From positions 1 to 34,028 of the forward strand of contig CAZRXS010000011.1 of assembly GCA_964604145.1 (NCBI GenBank): a stretch of 34,028 nucleotides of DNA. The letters run 5' to 3'. This DNA is from Gudongella sp964604145 (GTDB taxonomy: Bacteria; Bacillota; Clostridia; Tissierellales; Tissierellaceae). The notes under the pieces are model-generated. The model worked only from the letters and a program-made list of their open reading frames with translations. It made no database searches and was not told the origin of the DNA. Both the position numbers and the translations under genes were made by a program. This document shows, one piece after another, positions 25,810 through 34,028 of this stretch. Within the stretch, counting starts at the first letter, position 1; each line of letters starts with the position of its first letter.

Positions 25810-26802
25810 TCACCACCAAATTCTAAATCCTGTATATTCTTTTTCACCAATAATATGTTTAATTAATTTATAACACTCTAGCCTTATAAGATATCTGTAT
25901 GAAACATCCCTACCTAAATCCTTATGAACTATAGTGCTAGCTAACCTTTTGTCATATTCTACTAATATTTTTCTTTTGCCTGCTTCTTTTAAATACAAAA
26001 AATTTGATTCTCTTTCAAAATCATCTTCTGTTATCTGGTTTTTGTTTAACATTGAAAATATCATTCTATCTCCAATTAAAGGCTTGAATATTTCTGCGAT
26101 ATCTAGAGATAGAGAAAATCTTTTGGTCCCTGGTTCATGAAGAAAGCTAATTGTAGGATTTAACTGAGTTTTGTATATTTCACTTAAAGTAGTAGTATAG
26201 ATTAAACTATTGATAAAAGAAATAAGTGTATTTATCATATTATCTGGAGGTCTTTTAATTCTTTTTTCAAACCGGATATCCTGTTTAACTATATCATTCC
26301 ATGTAGAATAATAAATCCTTCTTATATTGCCTTCTATACCCATTATTTCATTTATAGAATTAGCATTATCAAATTTATCTATTAAAATACTAATACTTTT
26401 CATAGGGGTATCTAAATCAATTCCCCTTCCATTATAATATCTAAGGTTTCTATAAATATTATATGAAGCTACTTTTAATATCTCCTTAGCAATAAGTAGC
26501 CTTTTTTCAATATCATCATAGGCTTTTGCTTGCTTCACTATCAAATACCCACTTATATTGGACTCCCTAGGACAAAAACTGCCACTATAAAATCCATAAT
26601 AATTAAAAACATGAAGTGTTATACCTTTTTGAGCTGCAAAGTTTAATAATTTAGTATTTAAGCTGATTTCTCCAAATAAGTATATTTCATCAGTTACTTC
26701 TGCTTTTAAATTCTTTGTATCTCCTTCGAAGCTTGTAATGACTATATTATTATCTTTTCTTTTCAAATCTCCATCTTTTAATATATAAAAGGTTTCTCCC
26801 AA
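25810..26802 (-). CDS. cas1: CRISPR integrase Cas1
   Basis: Metal-dependent integrase that inserts new spacers, 330 residues. The catalytic residues are visible: Glu in IMGIEGNIRRIYYSTW, His in ISFLHEPGTKRFSLSLDIAEIFKP, and the Asp in the same segment. The frame stays open to an ATG at 26832, inside cas4. The much better start is TTG at 26802, preceded by AGGAGGG that overlaps the cas4 stop and giving MGETFYILKDGDLKRKDN, the normal Cas1 beginning. Cas1, Cas2 and Cas4 adjacent to each other form the adaptation module. Confidence 0.97.
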   Translation of the reverse strand: MGETFYILKDGDLKRKDNNIVITSFEGDTKNLKAEVTDEIYLFGEISLNTKLLNFAAQKGITLHVFNYYGFYSGSFCPRESNISGYLIVKQAKAYDDIEKRLLIAKEILKVASYNIYRNLRYYNGRGIDLDTPMKSISILIDKFDNANSINEIMGIEGNIRRIYYSTWNDIVKQDIRFEKRIKRPPDNMINTLISFINSLIYTTTLSEIYKTQLNPTISFLHEPGTKRFSLSLDIAEIFKPLIGDRMIFSMLNKNQITEDDFERESNFLYLKEAGKRKILVEYDKRLASTIVHKDLGRDVSYRYLIRLECYKLIKHIIGEKEYTGFRIWW

Positions 26803-26812
26803 TTCTTCCCTC

Positions 26813-27304
26813 CTAAATATAGCAAAGTTCATAATAAGCGCATTTTTTACAAAATGACTTGTTTATAGTTGGTGAAGGTAGGTTCATTTTAATAGTGTTT
26901 TTTATTTCTTCCAATACCTCCATTAATTCTTCTTCCTCGCATTGAGTTAAGAATATTTCTTCTCTTTTTCTTAACTTTGGGTAATCAAGTATTCCTTTTT
27001 CTATATCTACACCTTTACTTCTAAGTACCCAGATATAATATTTCAGTTGCCATTTACTTGCCTCATCTAATTTGTTGGTTTTTTTTACTTCATGTATAAC
27101 ATTCCAGTCTTTTAGGAAATCAATATTAATCGTTTCATCTATTAATATTGATTTCCTTTCTCTTCCATAGGAATTTTCATCTATTAACTTTCCCATTCCT
27201 ACTAATTCACTATTATGTTCCATATTTACATCGTTTATAAAATACCATAACTTTCTTTTACAAACAAAATAATAGTAAACCATAACTCCAGTTATTTTCT
27301 CCAC
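26813..27304 (-). CDS. cas4: CRISPR-associated exonuclease Cas4
   Basis: RecB-like Fe-S nuclease that trims prespacers and helps choose PAM-linked ends, 163 residues. Four cysteines for the cluster are present: VCKRKLWYF near residue 15 and CKKCAYYELC at the C-terminus. The nuclease part shows IHEVKKTNKLDEASKWQLKYYIWVL with the Glu-Val-Lys motif. The start is GTG with GAAGGTGAT upstream. It sits between cas3 and cas1, the usual I-B order. Confidence 0.95.
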   Translation of the reverse strand: MEKITGVMVYYYFVCKRKLWYFINDVNMEHNSELVGMGKLIDENSYGRERKSILIDETINIDFLKDWNVIHEVKKTNKLDEASKWQLKYYIWVLRSKGVDIEKGILDYPKLRKREEIFLTQCEEEELMEVLEEIKNTIKMNLPSPTINKSFCKKCAYYELCYI

Positions 27305-27320
27305 AGTATCACCTTCTAAT

Positions 27321-29567
27321 TTAAGACATCCTATCTTCTACACTAGCTTTTTCTTCATCAATCCCATCAACTTTTATATACTCTATGCCAGCATCACTAC
27401 TATAGCCGCATTCAAAGATTTCTATAGCTTCATATCTATTAATTCTTTTTTGTTCTAAAAGTTTCTGATTTATCCTATACAATGGTACGCTTAAAGTAAG
27501 ATCTTCTATTTCGATTCTAGCTTTAATCTTATCCATTTTTAATCTTTTTCTATCTTCTACACTCATAGTGTTTTCGTATTTTGTTTGTAGTGTTTCGATA
27601 GCATTATTGATAACTATAATATTTCCATCATAAACTCCTCTTGGAATAACTTCTTTGGTTTCTATATTTCTAAATATTCTTTTTATCTCCGCTTGCGATT
27701 TTTCATACGACTCTATTAATTTAACGTACTCTAAAGCATTGGTTAATTTTTTGTAATAATCTGTATCTTTAAGCTTCTCTAAAGTATAGATACTATCAAT
27801 AAGACTTATTTTTTTATCTTCCTTTATATGACCATCTATACCTTTTAATACATCTTTAGATAAATTAAATATTTCCTCATCTATTACATTTCCAATACCT
27901 GATGTTTTTCTATCTCCACCATTGAATACATAACAATTATATCCATCTTCTGTCCAATCTCTATCTCTATAACATCTACCCATTCTTTGAAATAAACCAT
28001 TTAGATCTGACAGCTCTGTAATCAAAATATCAAAATCAATATCCAAAGAAGCTTCTACTACTTGAGTTGTTACCCAAACACCTTTGCCTATATTGCTTTT
28101 CTTGCCAAAATCTATTATATCTCTTTCTTTATCCTTCCTATCCTTCTTAATAAACCCACTGTGAAATAATTTAATTTTCTCTTTTATTCCATCGTCTAAT
28201 TTTAATTCTCTATATATTCTTTGTGCTTCTTTTACTGTATTACAGATAACCAAAACTTTATTATCTTTGTACTTTTCTTTAATAAAATCTGTATTTAATG
28301 TATCATTGATTGACATTAAACTATGCCTTATTCGGTCAGTAGTAAAAACTCTAGGTTCTTTAAATTTTACACCTTCACCTTTCAATAATTCCACAAATAT
28401 TTTAGGCAATGTAGCTGTAAGCACAGCAAATTTGCCTCCTATTTTGTCTATATAGGATAATCCTATTACTAAATATGCTAATAAATCAGGGGAATACATC
28501 TGCACTTCATCAATTACTACCTTCGAATAAGATAGAGTTGCAAGTTTTGATTCAAATCCTCTATATCTATATACGAAGTCAAATATCTGATCTATTGTAC
28601 ATACCGTAAGAGGTAATGATAATTGTTTAGTTTTATTATAGTATTCATCAAAATCTATCTTATCTTTTTTAGTTATATATTCTCTTTTAATATCCGAGTG
28701 GAGAAGCCCTACTTTTTCTTCATATTTTTCAACTACTATCTTATTTATTATTCTTTCATACATTGCATTTATCGCTGTCTTAAGAGGAAGAGTAAAGAAT
28801 CCTTTATTGTTTCCTATCCATAAAAGTCCGGCTTCAGTTTTCCCCATACCCGTTTGAGCCACTACTATAAGATTTTCATCTCTATTTTCAGCCATGTATT
28901 CTTGAAGTTCATTCCAGCTGGCATTTGGATCCTTTTTCTTGAAATTTTCTAATAGATTTTGTTCTAGGTTATTAAGTAAAAAGTCATTTTCCCTTTCTAC
29001 ATCGATATATCCACTAGCTGCATAATCCAATCTATTCAGAAGACCTTTTATTTTTATATATTTCAAAAATTGTTTTGAATTATATTTTTCATAAATCCTA
29101 TCATTTTCAATGAAAAACTGCTCTTCTATATAGTCATTTATGAATTTCTTATCCAATTTTTTGTAATCAAAATTTCTAAATTCATCTGCAATTAACTCTA
29201 TTTCACTTTCCAACTCAGAATTTGTATATTTTAAATCTCTGTCATGATGGTAGCCTATTGAATGAAATAACACTATTATATCATCTTCTTTATACCCAGC
29301 ATCTTCTAATTCCTCGAAGTCAATAAACAGGAGACTTAATATCCCATGGGGTATCTCATCATCATGCCTTTTAATATTTCTAACTTTATTTTGAAATTTT
29401 CTATTTATTTTCCCTAAATCATGATACAAACAAGCTTTTTCTAATATATCCCAATCTACGCTAAGATCGGGATATATTCTTCTAATTATTCTAAAGTTTT
29501 TTAATAAATTATCTGTATGTTCCTGTATGGTTTCTCTGGGATTTGATTTAGCTAAATATTCTTCCAT
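27321..29567 (-). CDS. cas3: CRISPR effector nuclease-helicase Cas3 (HD domain fused to helicase)
   Basis: Target-degrading nuclease-helicase recruited by Cascade, 748 residues from the chosen start. The N-terminal HD nuclease has His17 (QEHTDN), His49-Asp50 (YHDLGKINRKFQ) and the later GYHHD. The helicase follows: Walker A AQTGMGKTEAG near residue 236, DEVQ box (VIDEVQMYS) instead of the more common DEVH, LTATLP, and motif VI QRMGRCYRD. The open frame reaches a TTG at 29582, but the ATG at 29567 has GGAG nine bases ahead and was chosen. The gene follows the cas5 stop directly. Confidence 0.96.
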   Translation of the reverse strand: MEEYLAKSNPRETIQEHTDNLLKNFRIIRRIYPDLSVDWDILEKACLYHDLGKINRKFQNKVRNIKRHDDEIPHGILSLLFIDFEELEDAGYKEDDIIVLFHSIGYHHDRDLKYTNSELESEIELIADEFRNFDYKKLDKKFINDYIEEQFFIENDRIYEKYNSKQFLKYIKIKGLLNRLDYAASGYIDVERENDFLLNNLEQNLLENFKKKDPNASWNELQEYMAENRDENLIVVAQTGMGKTEAGLLWIGNNKGFFTLPLKTAINAMYERIINKIVVEKYEEKVGLLHSDIKREYITKKDKIDFDEYYNKTKQLSLPLTVCTIDQIFDFVYRYRGFESKLATLSYSKVVIDEVQMYSPDLLAYLVIGLSYIDKIGGKFAVLTATLPKIFVELLKGEGVKFKEPRVFTTDRIRHSLMSINDTLNTDFIKEKYKDNKVLVICNTVKEAQRIYRELKLDDGIKEKIKLFHSGFIKKDRKDKERDIIDFGKKSNIGKGVWVTTQVVEASLDIDFDILITELSDLNGLFQRMGRCYRDRDWTEDGYNCYVFNGGDRKTSGIGNVIDEEIFNLSKDVLKGIDGHIKEDKKISLIDSIYTLEKLKDTDYYKKLTNALEYVKLIESYEKSQAEIKRIFRNIETKEVIPRGVYDGNIIVINNAIETLQTKYENTMSVEDRKRLKMDKIKARIEIEDLTLSVPLYRINQKLLEQKRINRYEAIEIFECGYSSDAGIEYIKVDGIDEEKASVEDRMS

Positions 29568-29582
29568 AAACTCACACTCCAA

Positions 29583-30350
29583 TTAGACAGCAAAAACTAA
29601 ATTATTATCTTCATCAACTGTTATTTCGCTTTTCCTTATAGCAACTAAATTTGTAGCATATAATACTTCTTTTTTATTCCAATTTCTAAAAATCCTTGGT
29701 GATTTTTTACTTCCATAATTAGTTAAAGTATAGTCTTTGTTTATTCTATATCTTGTACCCGATGTAGGTATTCCACTTTCTCTATTTTTAGACTCTATCG
29801 ACTTATCTTCTATTAATTCAATTGGAATATATGCACTGTATTTTTCATTACCCTTTAGAGATTTACTAACCTCTTGCTTAAAAATACCCACTACTTTTAC
29901 TTCTTCAATCTTAACTAAATCTTCTCTTCTTCCTAATGAAGGGTATTCTCTTGGAAAAAGAAAAGCTCTTTCTATCTCTTCTAATAAATTCTGATCTTTT
30001 GGTATAACATGAATTAACAACTCAACATCAGTTAGTAGCTCTGCAGTAGACACTCCTCTGCTTACTCCGTATTTTCCTACTTCCAATTGGTGCCGACTTT
30101 TATCATAGGGCATCCCATTTTTAAACTCATACCTAGTATATAGGTCATTTACTTTTGAATGGTATTTCCCTTGAACACTTATTTTCATGTCTTTGTACTC
30201 CTTATAGTCGCAAAGATAATGTACCAATCCTATTACAGTTGAGTATGGTGGTAGTGGGTATGTTTCTTTAAGCTGAAAACTAGTAGGTTTTTTGTAGTTA
30301 ACCATGTTTTGATATAGTTTTAATCTCAAAGCTTTTTTATTATTTTCCAT
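29583..30350 (-). CDS. cas5: Cascade subunit Cas5 (Cas5t type)
   Basis: RAMP-fold Cascade subunit that caps the crRNA 5' handle, 255 residues. Near the N-terminus is the characteristic NYKKPTSFQLKETYPLPP followed by YSTVIGLVHYLC, as in the Cas5t group of Tneap-type I-B systems. FPREYPSLGRREDLV in the middle is the other recognisable Cas5 stretch. The ATG overlaps the cas7 end by 11 bases. Confidence 0.95.
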   Translation of the reverse strand: MENNKKALRLKLYQNMVNYKKPTSFQLKETYPLPPYSTVIGLVHYLCDYKEYKDMKISVQGKYHSKVNDLYTRYEFKNGMPYDKSRHQLEVGKYGVSRGVSTAELLTDVELLIHVIPKDQNLLEEIERAFLFPREYPSLGRREDLVKIEEVKVVGIFKQEVSKSLKGNEKYSAYIPIELIEDKSIESKNRESGIPTSGTRYRINKDYTLTNYGSKKSPRIFRNWNKKEVLYATNLVAIRKSEITVDEDNNLVFAV

Positions 30351-31218
30351 AATAATCTTCCACGCGTCTTTTCAATTCGCTAAAAAATTCAGGCATAGTT
30401 TTTGCATCAAGTTTTTCTTTTATTTCATTATCATTATCAAATTTCCCTTCAATAAGACCACACATAGTATCTTTTTTTATTGAATCAAACATAACCCCTT
30501 GAATTTGATTAATTAAAATTCTATTATCTTCCACATCTAATACGTTTTCAAATATAGGATTTTTTATATCATAGACTCCTCCGATTATAAATAGTGGCTT
30601 TAAATCTTCCCGTCTTCCTCTAATATCCCTGTATAAAAATGCTATTGTATCTAAAAGTTTGTTAACTCTTCTAGCTCTTTCTTTGTTTTCTAATTCTATA
30701 GAATAAACTTCATCTGAGCCTATTTGATCTAAATCCATCACTATGGTATACCTATAGTATGATCTGTGAATTTCTGCCTGTGCAATATTCATATTTTCAT
30801 CTATTCTATCTGCCAACCCTTTATTAGTTAGGAAATCAAGATCTCCTTTAAATGTTTCTAAAGATATTGCATTTGAGACTCTGACTTTTGCAGATCTTTT
30901 CTTTCCTCCTGTGCTCTTTAAGGTCTTTAAGTATCCAAAGAAATCTATTTCTGGATAATCTTTAATAGTTGCATCTTCTGAAAACTGTATTACCTTTTTA
31001 TCTCCACTTCCTTCTGCTTTAACTGGAGCTATCTCCTCGCCCAATTGCTCACGTATGTTATATGAAATAGCCTGTCTTGATATATAGGTGTATTGCTCAC
31101 CTTTTCCCCGGGATAGTTTCTTTAAAGAAGCTACATTGCCTATACCTTCACCATAATTAGCACTTTCAGCTTCAAATATCATAGATATTGCTAGTCCTTT
31201 TGCTTGTAATTTATTCAT
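30340..31218 (-). CDS. cas7: Cascade backbone subunit Cas7 (Cst2/DevR type)
   Basis: Forms the filament along the crRNA spacer; 292 residues. The start LAISMIFEAESANYGEGIGN followed by KKLSRGKGEQYTYISRQAISY is diagnostic of the Cst2/DevR group. Later segments KRSAKVRVSNAISLETF and RSYYRYTIVMDLDQIG fit the Cas7 fold. An AAGGAGG site lies eight bases before the ATG, which fits the need for many copies per complex. Confidence 0.95.
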   Translation of the reverse strand: MNKLQAKGLAISMIFEAESANYGEGIGNVASLKKLSRGKGEQYTYISRQAISYNIREQLGEEIAPVKAEGSGDKKVIQFSEDATIKDYPEIDFFGYLKTLKSTGGKKRSAKVRVSNAISLETFKGDLDFLTNKGLADRIDENMNIAQAEIHRSYYRYTIVMDLDQIGSDEVYSIELENKERARRVNKLLDTIAFLYRDIRGRREDLKPLFIIGGVYDIKNPIFENVLDVEDNRILINQIQGVMFDSIKKDTMCGLIEGKFDNDNEIKEKLDAKTMPEFFSELKRRVEDYYGK

Positions 31219-31235
31219 CTTTTTGCCCTCCTTTT

Positions 31236-32783
31236 TTATTCACTTGCCTTTCCTTCTATAAGTCCTGCTACAAATGCATATCCTATTGTCTTAAATTGTT
31301 CTTCATCTTTTAAACTATCTACAATTACTTTTGGAACAGATTCTTTTGTATATAAATAGCAGTTTAATACAGTATCCATAAAGCTATTTATATTATTAGT
31401 CTTTAGTGAATTTAAAAGTCTATAGGATATTCCAGTTAACTTGTCTACAGAACCTTTATCTTTATACTGTTTCCTCAAGAAAAATCCGGCGTTATTTCCT
31501 AGTTTTACTATATCTTTGTCTGACTCTTTCATATAGCCTACCTCCTTTAAAAATCTTATATTAATATCCAATATTTTTAATATATGATAGCTATTATAAT
31601 AGCTATCCTTTGGCTGGGATAATTTATAATGTAGTAACTTCTGTGCTAGCGTAAACATATTTTGATTGTTTAATAATCTATCTATAACTAACTCGTATAC
31701 ATTAAAGTATGTGTTTATTTCTTTAAAACCACAATCAAGAAGATTATTTAAATCTTCTTTAGAATACCGTATAATTCTTAATGCATTACGCGATAAAAGA
31801 TTGAACTTATAAGTATTATCTTCGCACCTTATAAGTTGAATATCTACCAATTCATATCTTATAATCTCATTATCTCTTTCATTTATAGCTTTTACTAATG
31901 ATTTATATGTTAAGCTCTGTCCTTTCCTGTATTGTTCTAATACATCTATCCTAAACCTTTCATTAATATTAATAGCTTGTTCTATACTATTTGTTATATT
32001 TATATACATACCTTTTCCGTATATTGTAGTAAATCCTGCTGGAATACAAAAATATACCAACTTGCATATTGGACAAATTTCTATATCATTGTTAAAGTCC
32101 CAGACATGAGAAGTTTTTCTAGATGTGTCAAAATAAATATTATTTAAAAAACTTAAACCTGTGTTTATTTTTTTCACTCTATTTTCACACGTAAAACATT
32201 TGATTTTATATTTTTCAGTATCTTCTTGTATATATCTTAATACTATGTTTGATGATTCTTTTATTTTTAGCATATTTGTATTAATATACTTATCTATAAC
32301 AGCATTGGGACTTTTGCTATTTCTTACTCTTTGGTCATAGTAACCTGTAGTTTCTTTTTCTAATATATACTCTTTTTTGCTATTAATCTCTGTCAATATT
32401 TCCTTTAGAAATTCTACTGTAGGTTGATTTAACTTGGCCATTTCAACATTATCTTTTATTTCTTTATACGCAGAGTTTTTTAACTTTTCTTTTATATATT
32501 TTAATTCTTTTTCATGTTTTTTTGTATCAATATCAATTTCATTCTTATTGATTAGATACTCAATGTTTTCACTTAATCTAGAATATACTGTTGTGTTTTT
32601 ATATTTCTCGCGGAAGTAACTAAAATATTTTTTTTCAAAATCTACAAGAAACTCAGATTCAAATTCTACATAATTTTCATAAAATATCACACTATCTCCT
32701 GAATTTTTCAATATATTGCACAGCCCAACTATACCTGCATTTTTCATCCAATCTTCCATGTATAATTGTATTTTCTCCCCCAC
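31236..32783 (-). CDS. cas8b: Cascade large subunit Cas8b (Cst1, CXXC-CXXC family)
   Basis: Large subunit expected to recognise the PAM and recruit Cas3; 515 residues. The hallmark is a pair of CXXC motifs that probably bind zinc, KCFTCENRV near residue 200 and EICPICKLVYFC about 35 residues later. These place it in the Cst1 (CXXC-CXXC) family of Tneap type I-B loci. The rest is Lys- and Ile-rich and poorly conserved, as usual for Cas8. The start is GTG with AGGAGGTGA eight bases upstream. Confidence 0.93.
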   Translation of the reverse strand: MGEKIQLYMEDWMKNAGIVGLCNILKNSGDSVIFYENYVEFESEFLVDFEKKYFSYFREKYKNTTVYSRLSENIEYLINKNEIDIDTKKHEKELKYIKEKLKNSAYKEIKDNVEMAKLNQPTVEFLKEILTEINSKKEYILEKETTGYYDQRVRNSKSPNAVIDKYINTNMLKIKESSNIVLRYIQEDTEKYKIKCFTCENRVKKINTGLSFLNNIYFDTSRKTSHVWDFNNDIEICPICKLVYFCIPAGFTTIYGKGMYINITNSIEQAININERFRIDVLEQYRKGQSLTYKSLVKAINERDNEIIRYELVDIQLIRCEDNTYKFNLLSRNALRIIRYSKEDLNNLLDCGFKEINTYFNVYELVIDRLLNNQNMFTLAQKLLHYKLSQPKDSYYNSYHILKILDINIRFLKEVGYMKESDKDIVKLGNNAGFFLRKQYKDKGSVDKLTGISYRLLNSLKTNNINSFMDTVLNCYLYTKESVPKVIVDSLKDEEQFKTIGYAFVAGLIEGKASE

Positions 32784-32794
32784 TTACTCACCTC

Positions 32795-33520
32795 CTAAAC
32801 TAAATCTAACATCCCAAAACCTTGTGATCTTCTGCTACCTATTCCGCTTTTATATAGGTAATCCAAAATATATGGCTTAGCCTTTATATTTAATTTAGCA
32901 ATATTTGATAGGACTTCAATTCCGTAATGTTTAATTTTTACTTCTTTATTGCTTAATACTTGAATTTCAACTTCATCAATATCAAACTTTCTCGCTTCTC
33001 CAAATTCATCTAATAATTGATGCTTTAGATTAGAATTGAAAATTTCTTTTCCTTTTTCTTCATTTAAAGAATAGTACCAAGTTTCCTCATTATTCCCTGA
33101 ATGATCCCTAACAACTATTGGTGATAAAACCCTTAAATCTAAATAATTCTCCGTAATTGTTTTTTCCTTTATCATATTGATTTTATTTACAGTTAGAGAT
33201 ACACCTTTAATTTCATAGGGCTTTCTTTTGCATTGTAAAATACTGTTGTAAAAATAAATTGAGTCTTCCATACTACTAGTTGAGAAATTTAAAACAATCT
33301 TTTTCTCTGGAATAATTATTTCTTCTCTCTCAAATTTGCAATTTCCCATGTATAAAGAAAATGTAAATGATTTAATTTTATTTTCTTTATCATCATATAA
33401 AGATTTATAATAGTCTTTATCATATTCTTCATAGCAGTGTTTTAAAAAGGATATAATCAATCTATTTTTATCTTTTGGTATCTTTTCATTGTCAAGTAAC
33501 AGTTCTACACTGAATCTCAT
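32795..33520 (-). CDS. cas6: CRISPR RNA endonuclease Cas6
   Basis: Cuts the repeat RNA to make crRNAs; 241 residues. The C-terminal glycine-rich loop GIGSRRSQGFGMLDLV is the family signature, preceded by LSPIVVRDHSG and the segment IKAKPYILDYLYKSGIG. A catalytic His cannot be pinned down by eye. Its ATG overlaps the stop of the upstream HD hydrolase by four bases (ATGA), and GGGGAGGTGA provides the ribosome binding site. Confidence 0.95.
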   Translation of the reverse strand: MRFSVELLLDNEKIPKDKNRLIISFLKHCYEEYDKDYYKSLYDDKENKIKSFTFSLYMGNCKFEREEIIIPEKKIVLNFSTSSMEDSIYFYNSILQCKRKPYEIKGVSLTVNKINMIKEKTITENYLDLRVLSPIVVRDHSGNNEETWYYSLNEEKGKEIFNSNLKHQLLDEFGEARKFDIDEVEIQVLSNKEVKIKHYGIEVLSNIAKLNIKAKPYILDYLYKSGIGSRRSQGFGMLDLV

Positions 33521-33945
33521 TCTCTCACCTCCCCTAAAATCTCCAATGCCCTTTCATACTTCTCAACTCTAGCCAAATCGCTCTCCGTTGGCTCATCTAT
33601 TCTTTTTAAATCCATATTGTGTTTTAGATCTTCAATTTTTATTTTTCTTGCTAATGGATTCTTTTTTACTCTTTTTATATATTCAAAGTAGTCTTCTTCT
33701 GGTTTTTTTGTTATTGCATCTATTGCTTCTGTAATCTCATGTGGAAATCCTTCTTCTATTAGATCCTCTAGGCTTAACTTTGTATCTTCAATAACATCAT
33801 GTAGTAGGGCAACTATTATTTCTTTATTTGTTTTCATTTTAGTTGCAACATATATAGGATGCGTTGCATAGGGTTTACCTGCCTTATCGTATTGACCTCT
33901 ATGGGCGGCGTTATAAGATATATCAATTGCTTTTCCTACTAGCAT
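33517..33945 (-). CDS. Small SpoT/MESH1-like HD hydrolase heading the cas operon
   Basis: HD-domain phosphohydrolase of the RelA/SpoT hydrolase group, 142 residues, with no synthetase domain. All active-site positions known from MESH1 and SpoT are present: His29 in ATHPIYVA, His49-Asp50 plus Glu53-Asp54 in LLHDVIEDT, and Asp106 and Asn110 in KIEDLKHN. The early AHRGQYDKAGKPY matches the usual H-GQ-K-G-PY element. Members cleave the 3'-pyrophosphate of (p)ppGpp, and some act on NADPH or other nucleotides; the substrate here is unproven. It is the first gene after the operon promoter, with GGAGGGG upstream of the ATG, and its stop overlaps cas6. It is not a known core cas gene. Confidence 0.9.
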   Translation of the reverse strand: MLVGKAIDISYNAAHRGQYDKAGKPYATHPIYVATKMKTNKEIIVALLHDVIEDTKLSLEDLIEEGFPHEITEAIDAITKKPEEDYFEYIKRVKKNPLARKIKIEDLKHNMDLKRIDEPTESDLARVEKYERALEILGEVRE

Positions 33946-33978
33946 AAATACCCCTCCGAGTTTTGCTTTATTAATAAC

Positions 33979-34008
33979 ATTCTACCATAAACCTTTGTTA
34001 TAACAAAG
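33979..34008 (-). promoter_or_regulatory. cas operon promoter with overlapping palindromic operator
   Basis: TTGTTA at 34001-34006, a 16-base spacer and TAGAAT at 33979-33984 give a start near 33972, 27 bases before the HD gene. The perfect 16-bp palindrome CTTTGTTATAACAAAG at 33993-34008 covers the -35 box, as expected for a dimeric repressor site. Nothing in the window encodes an obvious regulator for it. Confidence 0.6.
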
Positions 34009-34028
34009 TTAATCACCGCACTATTCTT

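Noticed and set aside
26803..26832. Upstream ATG start for cas1 inside cas4
   Set aside because: The TTG at 26802 has AGGAGGG directly upstream and gives the normal Cas1 N-terminus.

Overview
The window reads as chromosome from a low-GC Gram-positive anaerobe of the Clostridia/Tissierellia kind. This is inferred from the strong AT bias, AGGAGG-type ribosome binding sites with frequent TTG/GTG starts, two T-box leaders, a CIRCE operator, an AddAB-like recombination nuclease and a type I-B (Tneap-like) CRISPR-Cas locus. Almost every gene is on the minus strand, so operons read from high to low coordinates.

Left part (1-7000): a polar amino acid ABC importer (ATPase only begun at the edge, permease, lipoprotein binding protein) sits behind a T-box leader whose specifier triplet appears to be CAC, which suggests histidine. 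Next come htpG behind a perfect CIRCE operator, a Rad3/XPD-type helicase with an N-terminal nuclease-like domain, and a DUF3841-like gene. Copies of a dispersed hairpin-rich repeat lie between them, and one supplies the last codons of the helicase gene.

Middle (7000-20400): one plus-strand isochorismatase-family hydrolase; an operon of membrane-anchored hypothetical protein, addB-like, addA-like and a DUF6920-like membrane protein; trpBA behind a Trp-specific T-box; and a large secreted amidohydrolase with C-terminal stalk domains. The TrpA protein has changes at several catalytic and phosphate-binding positions.

Right part (20777-34028): a complete type I-B locus. A promoter with a 16-bp perfect palindrome over its -35 box drives an operon of a small SpoT/MESH1-like HD hydrolase, then cas6, cas8b (CXXC-CXXC, Cst1 type), cas7, cas5, cas3, cas4, cas1 and cas2. 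An AT-rich leader follows, then an array of 66 repeats and 65 spacers transcribed in the same direction. A short ORF resembling the C-terminal half of a SocA/Panacea antitoxin lies 30 bp beyond the last repeat. One spacer looks like the start of a phage Erf annealing-protein gene, and another looks like a ribosome binding site with a gene start.

The most unusual item is the HD alarmone-hydrolase-like gene. It is the first gene of the cas operon, keeps all the expected catalytic residues, and its stop codon overlaps the cas6 start by four bases. This would link CRISPR-Cas expression to nucleotide second-messenger metabolism, which is an inference that needs testing.
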